Source: Achromobacter spanius (GTDB taxonomy: Bacteria; Pseudomonadota; Gammaproteobacteria; Burkholderiales; Burkholderiaceae_B). Taken from it: a DNA stretch of 64,000 bases. The translations under genes and the position numbers were made by a program. Positions within the stretch are counted from its first letter, which is position 1. Each line of letters begins with the position of its first letter. Where the stretch lies: assembly GCF_003994415.1 (NCBI RefSeq), contig NZ_CP034689.1, forward strand, positions 3,348,001-3,412,000, in the 5' to 3' direction. Below, in pieces: positions 25,519 to 34,452 of this stretch. Below the pieces are notes generated by a model, which saw only the letters and a program-made list of their open reading frames with translations, ran no database searches and had not been told where the DNA came from.

Positions 25519-26144
25519 ACATTCTTCACCTCACCTGCAGCCCGCGCGGCCGCGCCTCCGAAAGCCGGCGCCTGTCGCAACGCATCATTCAAGGCCTGGT
25601 CGACGCCGCTGACGGCGCCACGCCCGCCATCGTGGAAATCGACGCCACCCGCCTGCCCCCTGTGGACCACGAGTATGCCCTGGCGTTAAGCGCGCCGGCA
25701 GACCCGGCGGACGAGGTCCTGGCCCGGGGCGCGCTGCAACGATCCAGCGAACTGATCCAGGCCCTGCAAGACGCCACGCACATCGTCATCGCCACGCCCA
25801 TGCATAACTTCACGGTGCCGTCGGCGTTGAAAGTCTGGATTGATCATGTGGTGCGGGTGCGCAGCACGTTTCGCATCACCGCCGAAGGCAAGGTCGGTAA
25901 TCTGCGGGATCGCCCGGTGTACGTGGCCGTGTCGTCGGGCGGTGAATTCCTGGGCGACGCGGCACGCCAGCCTGATTTCCTGACGCCGTATTTGAAGCAT
26001 GTGCTGGGCACGATCGGCCTGCACAACGTGACCTTTTTTTCGGTGCAAGGTACGGCTCGCGGCGACGCGGCATTGCAGGCGGCGCGCGCCGTGGCGGAAG
26101 CCGATATTGCCGCGCATCCGCTCGCGCTGGCATCCGTCATCTGA
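25515..26144 (+). CDS. azoR: FMN-dependent NADH:quinone oxidoreductase / azoreductase
   Basis: 209 residues, flavodoxin-like. The FMN phosphate loop is CSPRGRASESRRLS and the second contact is TPMHNFTVPSALKVWIDHVV, then VSSGGEF. AzoR reduces quinones and azo compounds with NADH and protects from electrophile stress. It starts within the stop of the GNAT gene (ATGA), and an intrinsic terminator follows its stop. Confidence 0.92.
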   Translation: MNILHLTCSPRGRASESRRLSQRIIQGLVDAADGATPAIVEIDATRLPPVDHEYALALSAPADPADEVLARGALQRSSELIQALQDATHIVIATPMHNFTVPSALKVWIDHVVRVRSTFRITAEGKVGNLRDRPVYVAVSSGGEFLGDAARQPDFLTPYLKHVLGTIGLHNVTFFSVQGTARGDAALQAARAVAEADIAAHPLALASVI

Positions 26145-26152
26145 TCGCGGCC

Positions 26153-26195
26153 AGGCCTGGTAATTCTTCATAAGTGCTTGTTTACCAGGCCTTTC
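26153..26195 (+). terminator. Terminator after azoR
   Basis: AGGCCTGGTAA (26153-26163) pairs perfectly with TTACCAGGCCT (26182-26192) across an 18-nt loop, and TTTC follows. The loop is long for a classical terminator, so the T-run is the weak point. Confidence 0.6.
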
Positions 26196-26225
26196 AGCCA
26201 CGTCCGCTTATTAAATCGGGTCGCA

Positions 26226-26255
26226 TTGACACCGCGGAAACGCGCACACTACGCT
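26226..26255 (+). promoter_or_regulatory. Possible sigma-70 promoter of the Cys-rich secreted protein
   Basis: TTGACA (26226-26231), an 18-bp spacer, TACGCT (26250-26255). The -35 is a perfect match and the -10 is weak. It would give a leader of about 100 nt. Confidence 0.4.
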
Positions 26256-26361
26256 AGGCCGCAAGCAAGAGGCGCCAGACCCTGATCATGGCTTCTTAAC
26301 GAAGCACCATCACGCATACGGCGTACTTCGCCCGACCGATTCGTTTTATTGGAGACGTGCG

Positions 26362-26775
26362 ATGACCCGGTGCCAGCCACTCCTGTTCATGACCGTCCTG
26401 TTTGCGTTAAGCGCTGGGTTTTCGGCGCCGTCGCAGGCCGCTTGCAGCGATCAGAAAATTATGACGATGGCCGACGATGGCAAATCGGTAAAGGCCATCG
26501 CCAAAGCCTGCAACATGACGGTGGCCAAGGTGCGCGCCGCCATGCAAAGCAAGGACGACGATGGCGACGGCCTTGCCGCCGCCGCGCCAGCCGCCCCGGT
26601 GCCCAAGAAATTGCCGTCCGGCGCCGGTCTGGCCAGTTGCGACTGCCAGGGCACCGTGCCCTATGGCGACAAAGCGCCCGAACAGCGCTGCGAAAGCGGT
26701 ATGTCGATGGCGACGCCGTGCGCCGGCTATTGCCCGCCGCGCGGCATTGCGCCGTGGCGCCGCGTGTGCAGCTAG
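26362..26775 (+). CDS. Small secreted Cys-rich protein, function unknown
   Basis: 137 residues. The signal peptide is clear (PLLFMTVLFALSAGFSAPSQA, cut before ACSDQ) and TTGGAGACG is the ribosome site. The mature part has a helical segment (DDGKSVKAIAKACNMTVAKV) that resembles a helix-turn-helix-like repeat, an Ala/Pro linker, and a C-terminal module with six Cys (SCDCQGTVPYG, RCESGMS, PCAGYCPP, RRVCS) likely held by disulfides. Probably periplasmic or surface. I do not recognise the family. Confidence 0.75.
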   Translation: MTRCQPLLFMTVLFALSAGFSAPSQAACSDQKIMTMADDGKSVKAIAKACNMTVAKVRAAMQSKDDDGDGLAAAAPAAPVPKKLPSGAGLASCDCQGTVPYGDKAPEQRCESGMSMATPCAGYCPPRGIAPWRRVCS

Positions 26776-26813
26776 GCGGCGGGCCTCTTCCCAGGCCTTG
26801 TCCAGCTTGCTTC

Positions 26814-28382
26814 TTACATCGCAGGCGCCATTTCCGGGCGGGCATGCACTTGATGAATACGCAGGCCATCGCGGCGCGTCACCTCGAAATTCCATTCGTG
26901 CAGGCGAATCGTGTCGCCGGCGTCGGGTAGCCGGCCTACCGCGCGCAGCAGGCAGCCCGCCAGCGTGGCGTCCGGGTAATCGTCGACCAGGCCAGGAATG
27001 TCCAGCAAGCGTGCGGTCTCGCCCACCGACAAACCGCCTTCCAGCAACCAGGAACCGTCAGACAACGGCAACGCTTCGGGCTGGTCTTCGCTGTGTTCAG
27101 GCAATTCGCCCCCCACGGCGGTCAGCACATCCATCGGCGTGACCAGACCTTCGCAGACGCCGTGCTCGTCCACCACAATCAACATGTGGTCGCGCGTGGC
27201 GCGCAGTTCTTCCAGCACCTTCAGCACCGGCATCGTCTCCATGACGTAGCGCGGTTCGCGCGCCAGGTCCACCAGGTCGATGGGCCCGGGGTTGCGCAGC
27301 AGCGGCAGCACGTCCTTGAAGTGCAGCACTCCCAAGACGTTGGACGCATCGCCCGCGCAAAGCGGCAAGCGCGAATGGCCGCTTGCGAACTTGCGCACAA
27401 TGGTTTCCGATGAGTCGGCCACATCCAGCCAGACCATGTCGCCGCGCGGCACCATGATGGAACGCACATCGTGCGCACCCACGGAAAGCACGCGCTCGAT
27501 CATGGAACTTTCTTCGGGCGCGAAAGCGGGTTCATCGCCCGCGCTGTCCACCAGCGCCACCATCTCGTCGGCCTGTTGGCCCGGCTGGCCGGCGCGGCCA
27601 GTATGCAGCAGCCGCAACACGGCCTGCGCCGTGCGTTGGCGGCGGCCAAGCGCATGCGTACCCTTGGCGCGGTTACGCCGGGCCAATTGGTTGCACAGCT
27701 CGATCAGGATGGAAAAACCAATGGCGGCGTACAGGTAACCCTTGGGCACATGGAAGCCCAGACCTTCGGCCACCAGGCTGAAGCCGATCATCAGCAACAG
27801 GCCCAGGCACAGGATCACCACGGTGGGATGGCGGCCCACGAACGCCATCAACGGACGGCTGGCCACCATCATGACGGCCATCGCCAGCACCACGGCAATC
27901 ATCATGATGCTGAGTTCCTGCACCATGCCGACGGCGGTAATGACCGAATCCAGCGAGAACACGGCGTCCAGCACCACGATCTGCAGGATGACCTGCCAGA
28001 AGATCGCGTGCTGCGGCTTCTGCCCGGCCTCGTGGCCGGCGCTGCCTTCCACGCGCTCGTGCAATTCCATCGTTCCCTTGAAGAGCAGGAACAGGCCGCC
28101 CAGGATCAGGATCAGGTCGCGTCCGGAAATCTCGCTGCCCCATACGGTGAAGAGCGGCGCCGTCAACGTCACTACCCACGCAATGCTGGCCAGCAGGCCC
28201 AGGCGCATCAGCAAGGCCAGGCTCAGGCCGATCAGCCGCGCGCGGTTGCGCTGCTCGGGCGGCAGCTTGTCCGCAAGAATGGCGATGAACACCAGGTTGT
28301 CGATGCCCAGAACAATTTCAAGAATCACCAGCGTCGCCAGGCCAAGCCAGGCGGTGGGGTCGTTCATCCAGTCAAAAATCAT
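26814..28382 (-). CDS. TerC family membrane protein fused to CBS and CorC/HlyC domains
   Basis: 522 residues: a TerC-type membrane domain (about 1-235, ILEIVLGIDNLVFIAILADK and DAVFSLDSVITAVG with conserved Asp in the membrane), two CBS domains (about 300-420, beginning SIMVPRGDMVWLDV), and a C-terminal CorC/HlyC transporter-associated domain (about 435-515). This is the layout of E. coli YoaE/YegH. TerC proteins are linked to Mn2+ export and to metal loading of secreted proteins. A leader of more than 300 nt with stable stem-loops precedes it. Confidence 0.88.
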   Translation of the reverse strand: MIFDWMNDPTAWLGLATLVILEIVLGIDNLVFIAILADKLPPEQRNRARLIGLSLALLMRLGLLASIAWVVTLTAPLFTVWGSEISGRDLILILGGLFLLFKGTMELHERVEGSAGHEAGQKPQHAIFWQVILQIVVLDAVFSLDSVITAVGMVQELSIMMIAVVLAMAVMMVASRPLMAFVGRHPTVVILCLGLLLMIGFSLVAEGLGFHVPKGYLYAAIGFSILIELCNQLARRNRAKGTHALGRRQRTAQAVLRLLHTGRAGQPGQQADEMVALVDSAGDEPAFAPEESSMIERVLSVGAHDVRSIMVPRGDMVWLDVADSSETIVRKFASGHSRLPLCAGDASNVLGVLHFKDVLPLLRNPGPIDLVDLAREPRYVMETMPVLKVLEELRATRDHMLIVVDEHGVCEGLVTPMDVLTAVGGELPEHSEDQPEALPLSDGSWLLEGGLSVGETARLLDIPGLVDDYPDATLAGCLLRAVGRLPDAGDTIRLHEWNFEVTRRDGLRIHQVHARPEMAPAM

Positions 28383-28740
28383 TGTTGGTCCGCGGGTATC
28401 GGGCGTGCGCGCGCAATGGCGCCGCCTTGCTGTAGATGGAAAGCGTGGGTAAGCAGAGAGGAGTTTGGCAGGCCGCGAAGGCGACTGGGGTTTGCACCCG
28501 GTGGTGCGCGGCACGCGACGGGCGGCGCGGCGGCAACACGGATTGGTGCGGGGCGCCGTGTCGATACGGCAGCCTGTCGGCGTAGAGAAAGCAAAGGCGG
28601 GCGCCGGGGCGCCCTGCCAGGAGGAGGTTCTTGAGTCATTGAAGGCGGTGTTCACGGGGTTGCTTTTGCAAGCAATGGGCGTAACACCGCTGGGCTCTCG
28701 TTCTTACTGGAAGCTGAATAATACCTGAAAGGCGTTTCGA
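28383..28740 (-). other. Long structured upstream region of the TerC-CBS gene
   Basis: No convincing gene is seen. The main element is a stem-loop at 28645-28690 in which GCGGTGTT pairs with AACACCGC, with an inner ACG/CGT stem and a top hairpin (TTGCTT-TTGC-AAGCAA). TerC-family genes are often preceded by the yybP-ykoY manganese riboswitch; I looked for its conserved blocks and could not find them, so it may be another RNA or no riboswitch. Confidence 0.35.
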
Positions 28741-28842
28741 CTTCTGTTGGTGCAAGCCCGGGCCTCAGCGCCTATCCGCCGAGCCTCGCGATCCGGACGA
28801 TACGCCAGAACCCGACATGCCCTTGCTATCCGGCGCGCCCGC

Positions 28843-29202
28843 CTAGCTGCCGCCGCTGGACTGGCGCCCGCCTTGACCGCTGTGTTGGTCACCGCGCTTG
28901 CCGCCATCCGGGGCATCCTCGCCGCGCCTGGGCGCCGCGTTTGAATCGTTGGATTTCGGCTGGGGCGTTCCGGTCGTTTCTTCAGGAGTGGGCATTTTCT
29001 TCTTGCCCTGGCTTTCCACTCCCGGAACCGGCTCGCGGATGGCGTTGGCGGGCGCCATCTTTTCGTCGGCCGTAGGCATCGGCATGGAGGGCGGCGGCGC
29101 GGCCTGTGCCACCAACGTGGTCTGGCTCGTCTGCGCCGTGCCGGCCTGCCAGGGCAATAGCGCCAGCAGGGCGGACACGAATAGCAGTTTGTGGCTTTTC
29201 AT
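28843..29202 (-). CDS. Small secreted hydrophilic protein, function unknown
   Basis: 119 residues. Signal peptide MKSHKLLFVSALLALLPWQ, cut near GTAQ or VAQA. The mature chain is hydrophilic and low-complexity: Pro/Met-rich (APPPSMPMPTADEKM) then Gly/Gln/Ser-rich (GQGGRQSSGGS), probably disordered. The ribosome site is GGGAGAC. It is similar in style and length to the exported protein at 46414-46767, and both have a sigma-54-type promoter. Function unknown. Confidence 0.75.
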   Translation of the reverse strand: MKSHKLLFVSALLALLPWQAGTAQTSQTTLVAQAAPPPSMPMPTADEKMAPANAIREPVPGVESQGKKKMPTPEETTGTPQPKSNDSNAAPRRGEDAPDGGKRGDQHSGQGGRQSSGGS

Positions 29203-29282
29203 CGTTGTCTCCCAATTAATGACAGTGACAAACGCAATGCCAACGGATAAGGAGTGGGTGAGGAATTGTTTTCGAGTACGCC

Positions 29283-29298
29283 GCAAGTCGCGTGCCTG
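29283..29298 (-). promoter_or_regulatory. Sigma-54 promoter of the secreted protein gene
   Basis: Minus-strand AGGCACGCGACTTGCG: GGCACG, GG-N10-GC spacing exact, TTGC at -12. The start is near 29271, about 70 nt before the ATG at 29202. Confidence 0.75.
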
Positions 29299-29316
29299 CG
29301 CCAACACGGCAGCGTG

Positions 29317-30411
29317 TCAGGGGCTGAGCATGTCGGACAAGGCGTCGCCCAGTTCCTTGACCGCGCCGGTCACGCCTTGGGCGGCGCCCTCCGCGCCCAC
29401 GCCGATGGCTCGGCCGAAGCCCTGCGCCACTTGCGCGGCAAAACCGCGCGTGACGGAAAACTTGGGGTTGTCCAGGCTGCCACGCAAGGCGAACTGGAAT
29501 CGCAAGGCGCCGGTGTTGTCTTTCATGGCGGCCAGAACGGCTTTGCGCGGCAGCGAAAAAATCGATCCGTCGCCGCTGAATTTCATGTCGCGCAGCGCCA
29601 CGGCGCCCGATGCCCGCAAATTCTGTTTGACGATGGCCGTGGTCATGTCCAGGTCCAGCGCCCCGCCAGTCAAGGTGCCGGCGCCGTTTTCCGCCAGGTA
29701 CGGCGCGGCGTGGCGGATATCCATATTGCGCACCGCGATTTTCATCTCTGAATCGGTGCCGCCAATGGCCACCCAGCCTTGCGCGCGCACGGTCGATTCG
29801 CCATTGCGGTTGTCTTCCACGTCGCCGGCGAATTCGATGTTGCTGTGCGCGCCCTCTCCCGGAATCACCACGGGACTCAGCCGCGCCTGCACATTCTTGA
29901 ACGCAATACGATGGGCGGGCTTGGCCATGGCGGCGTCCAGGAACTCCAGCCGCCCGTCGCGCAGCACCAGTTGCGTGATTTCGATGGGCATGCGGGCGCG
30001 CGTGCGGCCCTCGCCCCCTTGCATTGCCGTCTTCAAGGCAGGCGCAATCTGCATATCGCCATCGGCGGTACGCACGACGGCAAAATCGAAGCCCTCGATG
30101 ATGACGGCGTCGAACACCGCTTCGTGCCGCAAGAACCCGGACCAACGGGGCTCAAGCACCACCCGCTTGGCGCGCGCCTCAGCCTGCCCTGACGCGCCTG
30201 GCACCAAGACGTCGGTCAATACCACCTGCCGGAAACGGACCTGAACATCGCCCACCTGGCTGCGCGGTCCCAGCAAGCTTGAAACGCGCTGTTCGACGAT
30301 ACGTACAGCGGCAAAGGCCAGAATGGCCGCCAGCGCAATCAGCATCAGCAGCACCGCCAGGGTGGTACCCAAGGCGGAGCGCTGGCGCGATGCGGGGGCA
30401 AGCGGGTTCAT
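29317..30411 (-). CDS. AsmA-like / DUF748-type membrane-anchored protein
   Basis: 364 residues: one N-terminal transmembrane helix (LAVLLMLIALAAILAFAAVR, about 18-37) then a long periplasmic beta-rich region with AsmA/DUF748-type repeats (VVLEPRWSGFLRHEAVFDAV, IEITQLVLRDGRLEFLD, SGAVALRDMKFSGDGSIFSL) and a C-terminal amphipathic helix. Larger relatives form lipid-transport bridges between membranes; this is a short form. The ATG is chosen over a TTG two codons upstream. The tandem 14-bp repeats lie just upstream. Confidence 0.7.
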   Translation of the reverse strand: MNPLAPASRQRSALGTTLAVLLMLIALAAILAFAAVRIVEQRVSSLLGPRSQVGDVQVRFRQVVLTDVLVPGASGQAEARAKRVVLEPRWSGFLRHEAVFDAVIIEGFDFAVVRTADGDMQIAPALKTAMQGGEGRTRARMPIEITQLVLRDGRLEFLDAAMAKPAHRIAFKNVQARLSPVVIPGEGAHSNIEFAGDVEDNRNGESTVRAQGWVAIGGTDSEMKIAVRNMDIRHAAPYLAENGAGTLTGGALDLDMTTAIVKQNLRASGAVALRDMKFSGDGSIFSLPRKAVLAAMKDNTGALRFQFALRGSLDNPKFSVTRGFAAQVAQGFGRAIGVGAEGAAQGVTGAVKELGDALSDMLSP

Positions 30412-30458
30412 GAGCAATCCTGGATAAAGCCAACGAGAGGATGGTCGAACGAAAGCAG

Positions 30459-30528
30459 GGTCAGAAAGGCTGGGTCAAAGAGGCTGAGTCAGAAAGACAG
30501 GGGCAAACAGGCATGGTCAAAGATAAGG
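30459..30528. repeat. Five degenerate 14-bp tandem repeats
   Basis: Units GGTCAGAAAGGCTG, GGTCAAAGAGGCTG, AGTCAGAAAGACAG, GGGCAAACAGGCAT and GGTCAAAGATAAGG follow one another without gaps. The region is 47 bp upstream of the AsmA-like start. Seen from the minus strand each unit has a TTTGACC or TTCTGACC core. Apart from this array the 30412-30671 gap shows no gene. Confidence 0.75.
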
Positions 30529-30671
30529 CAACATATTTCAATGGCCGAAAAGGATGATGGCGGCAAACCGTCCCCCCAAGCAAATGGCCCCGGCCACGCC
30601 TGTCAGAGGGCGTGGACGAGGCCGTCGGGATACGCGCTGCCGGTATGCGGTCTCAAGGCGCGATCAAAACG

Positions 30672-30866
30672 CTAGCGTTGCGTCTTGTTTTGCTGACCCG
30701 GGTTCTGGCCCTGCTGGCCTTGCCCCTTGTCGATCTGCTGGCCAGGCTGTTGCCCTGACTGCTGACCGGGTTGCTGGCCCGATTGCTGGTTGCGGTCCTT
30801 GGGATTTTCCTGGGCCTGTTGTTTTTGCGGCTGCTTTTGCTGGTCGGGCTGGTTCTGATTGGACAT
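30672..30866 (-). CDS. Small Gln-rich low-complexity protein
   Basis: 64 residues, about one third Gln, with repeated GQQ/SGQQ/PGQQ units and many Asn, Lys and Pro (MSNQNQPDQQKQ). No signal peptide; highly hydrophilic and almost certainly disordered, like hydrophilin or desiccation-type proteins. GGAGACTTGCA precedes the ATG. It has a near-consensus sigma-54 promoter and a 5' hairpin. Function unknown; a stress or desiccation role is inferred from composition and company. Confidence 0.75.
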   Translation of the reverse strand: MSNQNQPDQQKQPQKQQAQENPKDRNQQSGQQPGQQSGQQPGQQIDKGQGQQGQNPGQQNKTQR

Positions 30867-30910
30867 TGCAAGTCTCCTAGAGGGCGGAACAGTTCCGCCG
30901 GACTTGCTAT

Positions 30911-30926
30911 AGCAACTGGCGTGCCC
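30911..30926 (-). promoter_or_regulatory. Sigma-54 promoter of the Gln-rich gene with 5'-end hairpin
   Basis: Minus-strand GGGCACGCCAGTTGCT has GGCACG and TTGCT with exact GG-N10-GC spacing. The predicted start, near 30900, falls at the edge of a hairpin (GGCGGAAC-A-GTTCCGCC, 30883-30899), so the RNA would begin with this stem. Confidence 0.8.
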
Positions 30927-31006
30927 AAACGCCATGCGCGCCGAGGGATGCGGGAAGCCACGCGCGCAGACACCGATTCCTCGGTAAGAATTACCGCCGT
31001 CGCCGA

Positions 31007-31912
31007 CTATTGCGTCGTCACGCGCACGGGGGGGCCGGGCTCGGCATCCGCGCCGTCAAACGCTTCAATCCAGGACGACGCATAACTGGCCGACGCAGAC
31101 AGCGGCGCCACCCCGTCGCGTTGCGTGCGCAGGCGCAGCATCAGCTCGTCCAGCGTCATGGGCCGGCCCAACGCGAAACCTTGGCCATATCGGCAACCCG
31201 CCGCACGCAAGGCAGGAATGTCGGCGACGTTCTCGACCCCTTCGGCCACCACGCGCCAACCCATGCGGGTAGCAAGCTCAGCGGCGCTGCGCAGCACTTC
31301 GAACGCTACGGCGCTGCGCCGCATGCGCGTCACGAAATACTGGTCGATCTTGACTTCGGAAAGCGGAATGGCCGACAGCAGCTTCAACGAGGCATACCCG
31401 GTACCGAAGTCGTCCAGGCTGACCTCGCAGCCCGCGTCCTCAAGCTTCATGAGCGACGCGCGCAAGACATCAAGGTCCTTGATGGGCTGGTCTTCGGTCA
31501 GTTCGACACGCACCAGCGAGGCCGGAAGCTCCGCCGCGCGGATGCGTTCAAGCAGAAAGGCAACCGAGCGATCATCGGCAAGCGTGGTGGCAGGCGCGTT
31601 GATCGCGACCGGCACCGCCACGCCCATCCGGCGCATGGTCAGCAGCACATCAATCACGCGCAGGCAAACGCGCTCGAACAACTGCTTGTCCATGCCCATG
31701 CGGTTGACGGCAGGAATGAACTCGGCCGGCATGACCAGCCCAAGGCGCGGATGCTGCCATCGCGCCAGCGCCTCGGCCGACACGATCCTGCCTGTCAACA
31801 AATCCATCTGGGGCTGCAACAGCACGCGCAGCCCGTCTTTTCCTGTAATCATGGCGGCGATTTCATCATCGCTGACCACCGAGCTCGTGGAAGCCTCGTG
31901 ATTCGGCGTCAT
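31007..31912 (-). CDS. EAL domain protein (cyclic di-GMP phosphodiesterase)
   Basis: 301 residues, a stand-alone cytoplasmic EAL domain. Catalytic residues look complete: EALARW, the Asn of VAINAP, ELTED, the metal-binding LDDFGTGYASL, KIDQYF, AEGVEN and YGQGFALGRP. It should degrade cyclic di-GMP. The ATG at 31912 follows AGGAG by 7 nt, so a longer reading frame is not used. The gap upstream (31913-32207) is AT-rich with no gene. A second EAL gene lies at the right edge. Confidence 0.9.
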   Translation of the reverse strand: MTPNHEASTSSVVSDDEIAAMITGKDGLRVLLQPQMDLLTGRIVSAEALARWQHPRLGLVMPAEFIPAVNRMGMDKQLFERVCLRVIDVLLTMRRMGVAVPVAINAPATTLADDRSVAFLLERIRAAELPASLVRVELTEDQPIKDLDVLRASLMKLEDAGCEVSLDDFGTGYASLKLLSAIPLSEVKIDQYFVTRMRRSAVAFEVLRSAAELATRMGWRVVAEGVENVADIPALRAAGCRYGQGFALGRPMTLDELMLRLRTQRDGVAPLSASASYASSWIEAFDGADAEPGPPVRVTTQ

Positions 31913-32207
31913 GTCTACGCTCCTGGCGCATCCCTGGATGAAGCCTGCGCTGTCCAGGCGCAGACAGGGACACATTGGGACATGAGTTCACTGTGGGCTT
32001 ACCGCGATCGCGTGTCACCAAAATTATCGATAACGCGACCGCACTTGTTTTTTTATGCCATTTTGCGCAATTGTTCCAGGCAAATTTGCGTGCTTCAGAT
32101 GCTGGATTCACATTAATGTAACGGTCCGTATACGCAGACATCCTTGTCGACATGCTAGGGTTTGCGTCCTACGCCTTTCCCCCTGCCTGAAGCTGCCCTG
32201 TTCTAGC

Positions 32208-34340
32208 GTGACAAAACTGCTCTCCCTCTGGCGCGCCTCGCTGCGCAATGTGCTGTGGCTGGACGCCCTGCAAGCCGCCGCGATCAGCGCGGCCCCCGTC
32301 ATTCTGGCCGTGCTGGCGCACGAACCCCGCCTGGGCTGGACCGCCATCGCCGCCTTCTGGGCCTGCTTCGGCGACCCCGGCGGGCCGTTACGCCAGCGCG
32401 CGGGTTCCATGCTGGCGCTGGGGCTGATCGGCGCCTTGTTCTGCTTCCTGGCCAGTGCCAGCGCCGGACATCTGTGGCTGCTGCTGCCGCTGACCTTCGT
32501 CTGCTGCACCTTTGGCGGGCTGCTGCGGGTGCTGGGGCCTGCCGCCGCCATCGTCGGCACGCTGCTGTCGGCCGGGTTCGTGGTGGCGGCCGAACTGCCC
32601 GCGCCGACCATGGCCGAAAGCCTGTCCTACACGCTGTTCTTTCTGGCCGGCGCGGTCTGGGCCATGTTGATGACCGCGCTGGTGTGGCGCAGGCGGCCCT
32701 GGAAAGACGCGACCCACGCGGTCGCCCACTGCTATCGCGGCCTGGCCGACTTTGCCGATGCCCTGGCGCGCATGTATTCCGGCCTGACCCCAACGGGCGG
32801 TCCCCAGGCGTGGACGGCCGTCACCAAGCCGCAACGCAGTGCGCAGCGGGCGGCATTGGAAGCGGCCCGGGTGCGTATCCGTGAAGTGCAGGACACCCGC
32901 CCCTCGCGGCGCGCCCGCGCGCACCAACTGATGTATCTGCTGGACAGCGCCGAAGACAGCTTCATTGCGCTGGTGGCCGCGGCGGACCTGCTGGAATCCA
33001 ATGCGCCCCGCTGGCTGGGCCGCAGCGCGGGCGCGCACCTGTCCCATGCGCTGCACCGCTACGCCAGCGTGTGCAACGCCATCGCCAGCACGTCCGACGT
33101 TGGTGACGCCAAACAGGCGCAATGCCTGCGCGAGCGGCTGGCGCACTTCAGCGCCGGCCTGCATGATCTGCGTGGCGGTGCAATGGCGTATGCGCCCGAT
33201 CTGGCCTCGATCGTGCCAGTGCTGGACCGCATGCTACACACCGCCCAGGCCGTCATGCAGGCGCTGTTCGACCAAGGCGACACGCCCACGGCGCCGGTCG
33301 CCGTTCCAGGCCTGGCAAGCCGCGCGCGCCAGGCTGCCCGCACCTTGCGCCAGAACCTGGGGGTGGAGTCCGACGCCTTTCGCCATGCCCTGCGCGGGGG
33401 GGTGGGCGCCACCATTGCCGTGGCGTTGTCCAAGACCTTTGCCGTCAATCACGGCTATTGGATGTCGCTGACCTTGGTTTTCATCCTGCAGCCCTATTTC
33501 GCCACTACCTGGCAGCGCACGCTAGAGCGGGTGATTGGCAGCGTGGCCGGCGCCATCGGCGCGTCATTGCTGGGCCTGTTGTTGAGCACGCCGCTGTCCG
33601 TGGCCTTGGCGGTGCTGCCCATTGCGCTGGGCACCTTCGCCGCCCGCACCATCCATTACGCGCTGTTCACCTTCTTCCTGACCTCTCAGTTCGTGCTGGT
33701 CAGCCATATCCAGCAACCCGAGATCTACGAACCCATGCTGGCCGCGCTGCGTGCCTTCAACAGCGTGTTGGGTGGCATTCTGGCCTTGTTGGTGGGCTTT
33801 CTGGTGTGGCCCGAAAAAGAACCGCGCCAATTGGCCGACGCGTTGACGCGCGCCCTGGATCGCCACGCCGCCTACGCCCTGGCGCTGATCCGCCTGAAAA
33901 GCAATTCCCAGGCGGATGCCGGCGCGGTCGACATTGTCGGCCTGCGCCGGCTGGCCTGCCTGTCGGCCGACAACGCCGAAGCGTCCTTGCAGCGGCTGCA
34001 GCAAAACCCCGTGCACCGCGACCGCAAGGTCGACACCGCCGTCAACCTGTTGAACGCCATGCGGCGCATTACCGCCGCCGGCACCGTGCTGGAAATCCAG
34101 CCGCCCTTGCCGCCCGACGCTCCGGCCGCCGCGCAGGCGCTGCAGGATTACGGCCTGGTCCTGGCGCACGCGCTGCATCCCCAGGACAATGCACCCGCTT
34201 TGGCCCCGCGCCAGTTCACGGTCCCGGCCGCCGTGCAGTCCGCCGACCCCGCGCTGGCCGGCCCCTTGGACCGCATCGCCCAACAGGCGCGCCAGGTGCG
34301 GCAACTGCGCGACCGCGTGGAAAAGGAAGCGCCGCGCTAG
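32208..34340 (+). CDS. FUSC family inner-membrane protein (YccS/AaeB-like exporter)
   Basis: About 710 residues. An N-terminal set of about six membrane segments (about 10-155), a cytoplasmic helical region (about 165-390), a second membrane set (about 395-530, GVGATIAVALSKTFAVNHGYWMSLTLVFIL is the FUSC signature) and a C-terminal soluble tail. Relatives export aromatic acids such as p-hydroxybenzoate or fusaric acid. A GTG start (VTKLLSLWR) is chosen because upstream frame is not protein-like; it has no good ribosome site, so the start is uncertain. No membrane-fusion partner gene is adjacent. Confidence 0.82.
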   Translation: MTKLLSLWRASLRNVLWLDALQAAAISAAPVILAVLAHEPRLGWTAIAAFWACFGDPGGPLRQRAGSMLALGLIGALFCFLASASAGHLWLLLPLTFVCCTFGGLLRVLGPAAAIVGTLLSAGFVVAAELPAPTMAESLSYTLFFLAGAVWAMLMTALVWRRRPWKDATHAVAHCYRGLADFADALARMYSGLTPTGGPQAWTAVTKPQRSAQRAALEAARVRIREVQDTRPSRRARAHQLMYLLDSAEDSFIALVAAADLLESNAPRWLGRSAGAHLSHALHRYASVCNAIASTSDVGDAKQAQCLRERLAHFSAGLHDLRGGAMAYAPDLASIVPVLDRMLHTAQAVMQALFDQGDTPTAPVAVPGLASRARQAARTLRQNLGVESDAFRHALRGGVGATIAVALSKTFAVNHGYWMSLTLVFILQPYFATTWQRTLERVIGSVAGAIGASLLGLLLSTPLSVALAVLPIALGTFAARTIHYALFTFFLTSQFVLVSHIQQPEIYEPMLAALRAFNSVLGGILALLVGFLVWPEKEPRQLADALTRALDRHAAYALALIRLKSNSQADAGAVDIVGLRRLACLSADNAEASLQRLQQNPVHRDRKVDTAVNLLNAMRRITAAGTVLEIQPPLPPDAPAAAQALQDYGLVLAHALHPQDNAPALAPRQFTVPAAVQSADPALAGPLDRIAQQARQVRQLRDRVEKEAPR

Positions 34341-34376
34341 CCGTGGTTGACGCCGTCGGCAAAAAGTAGCGCCAAG

Positions 34377-34390
34377 TTGACGCGCGTCAA
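34377..34390 (+). promoter_or_regulatory. FNR/ANR-type box upstream of the universal stress gene
   Basis: TTGACGCGCGTCAA is a perfect 14-bp palindrome of the form TTGAC-N4-GTCAA, the consensus of FNR/ANR-type oxygen sensors. It is 62 bp before the ATG, so an activator at -41.5 would place the start near 34425. Confidence 0.7.
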
Positions 34391-34452
34391 TGGCGGGCCA
34401 GCCGGATCGCGCAACCATGGATTCATGGGAACGCTTATCAAGGAGGCCCGCC

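Noticed and set aside
28383..28740. yybP-ykoY manganese riboswitch before the TerC-family gene
   Set aside because: Expected from the gene family, but the conserved loop sequences could not be found on the minus strand; only unrelated stems are present.
28704..28916. Small Arg/Ala-rich frame on the minus strand
   Set aside because: It overlaps the secreted-protein gene, lacks a ribosome site and has the composition of a shadow frame.
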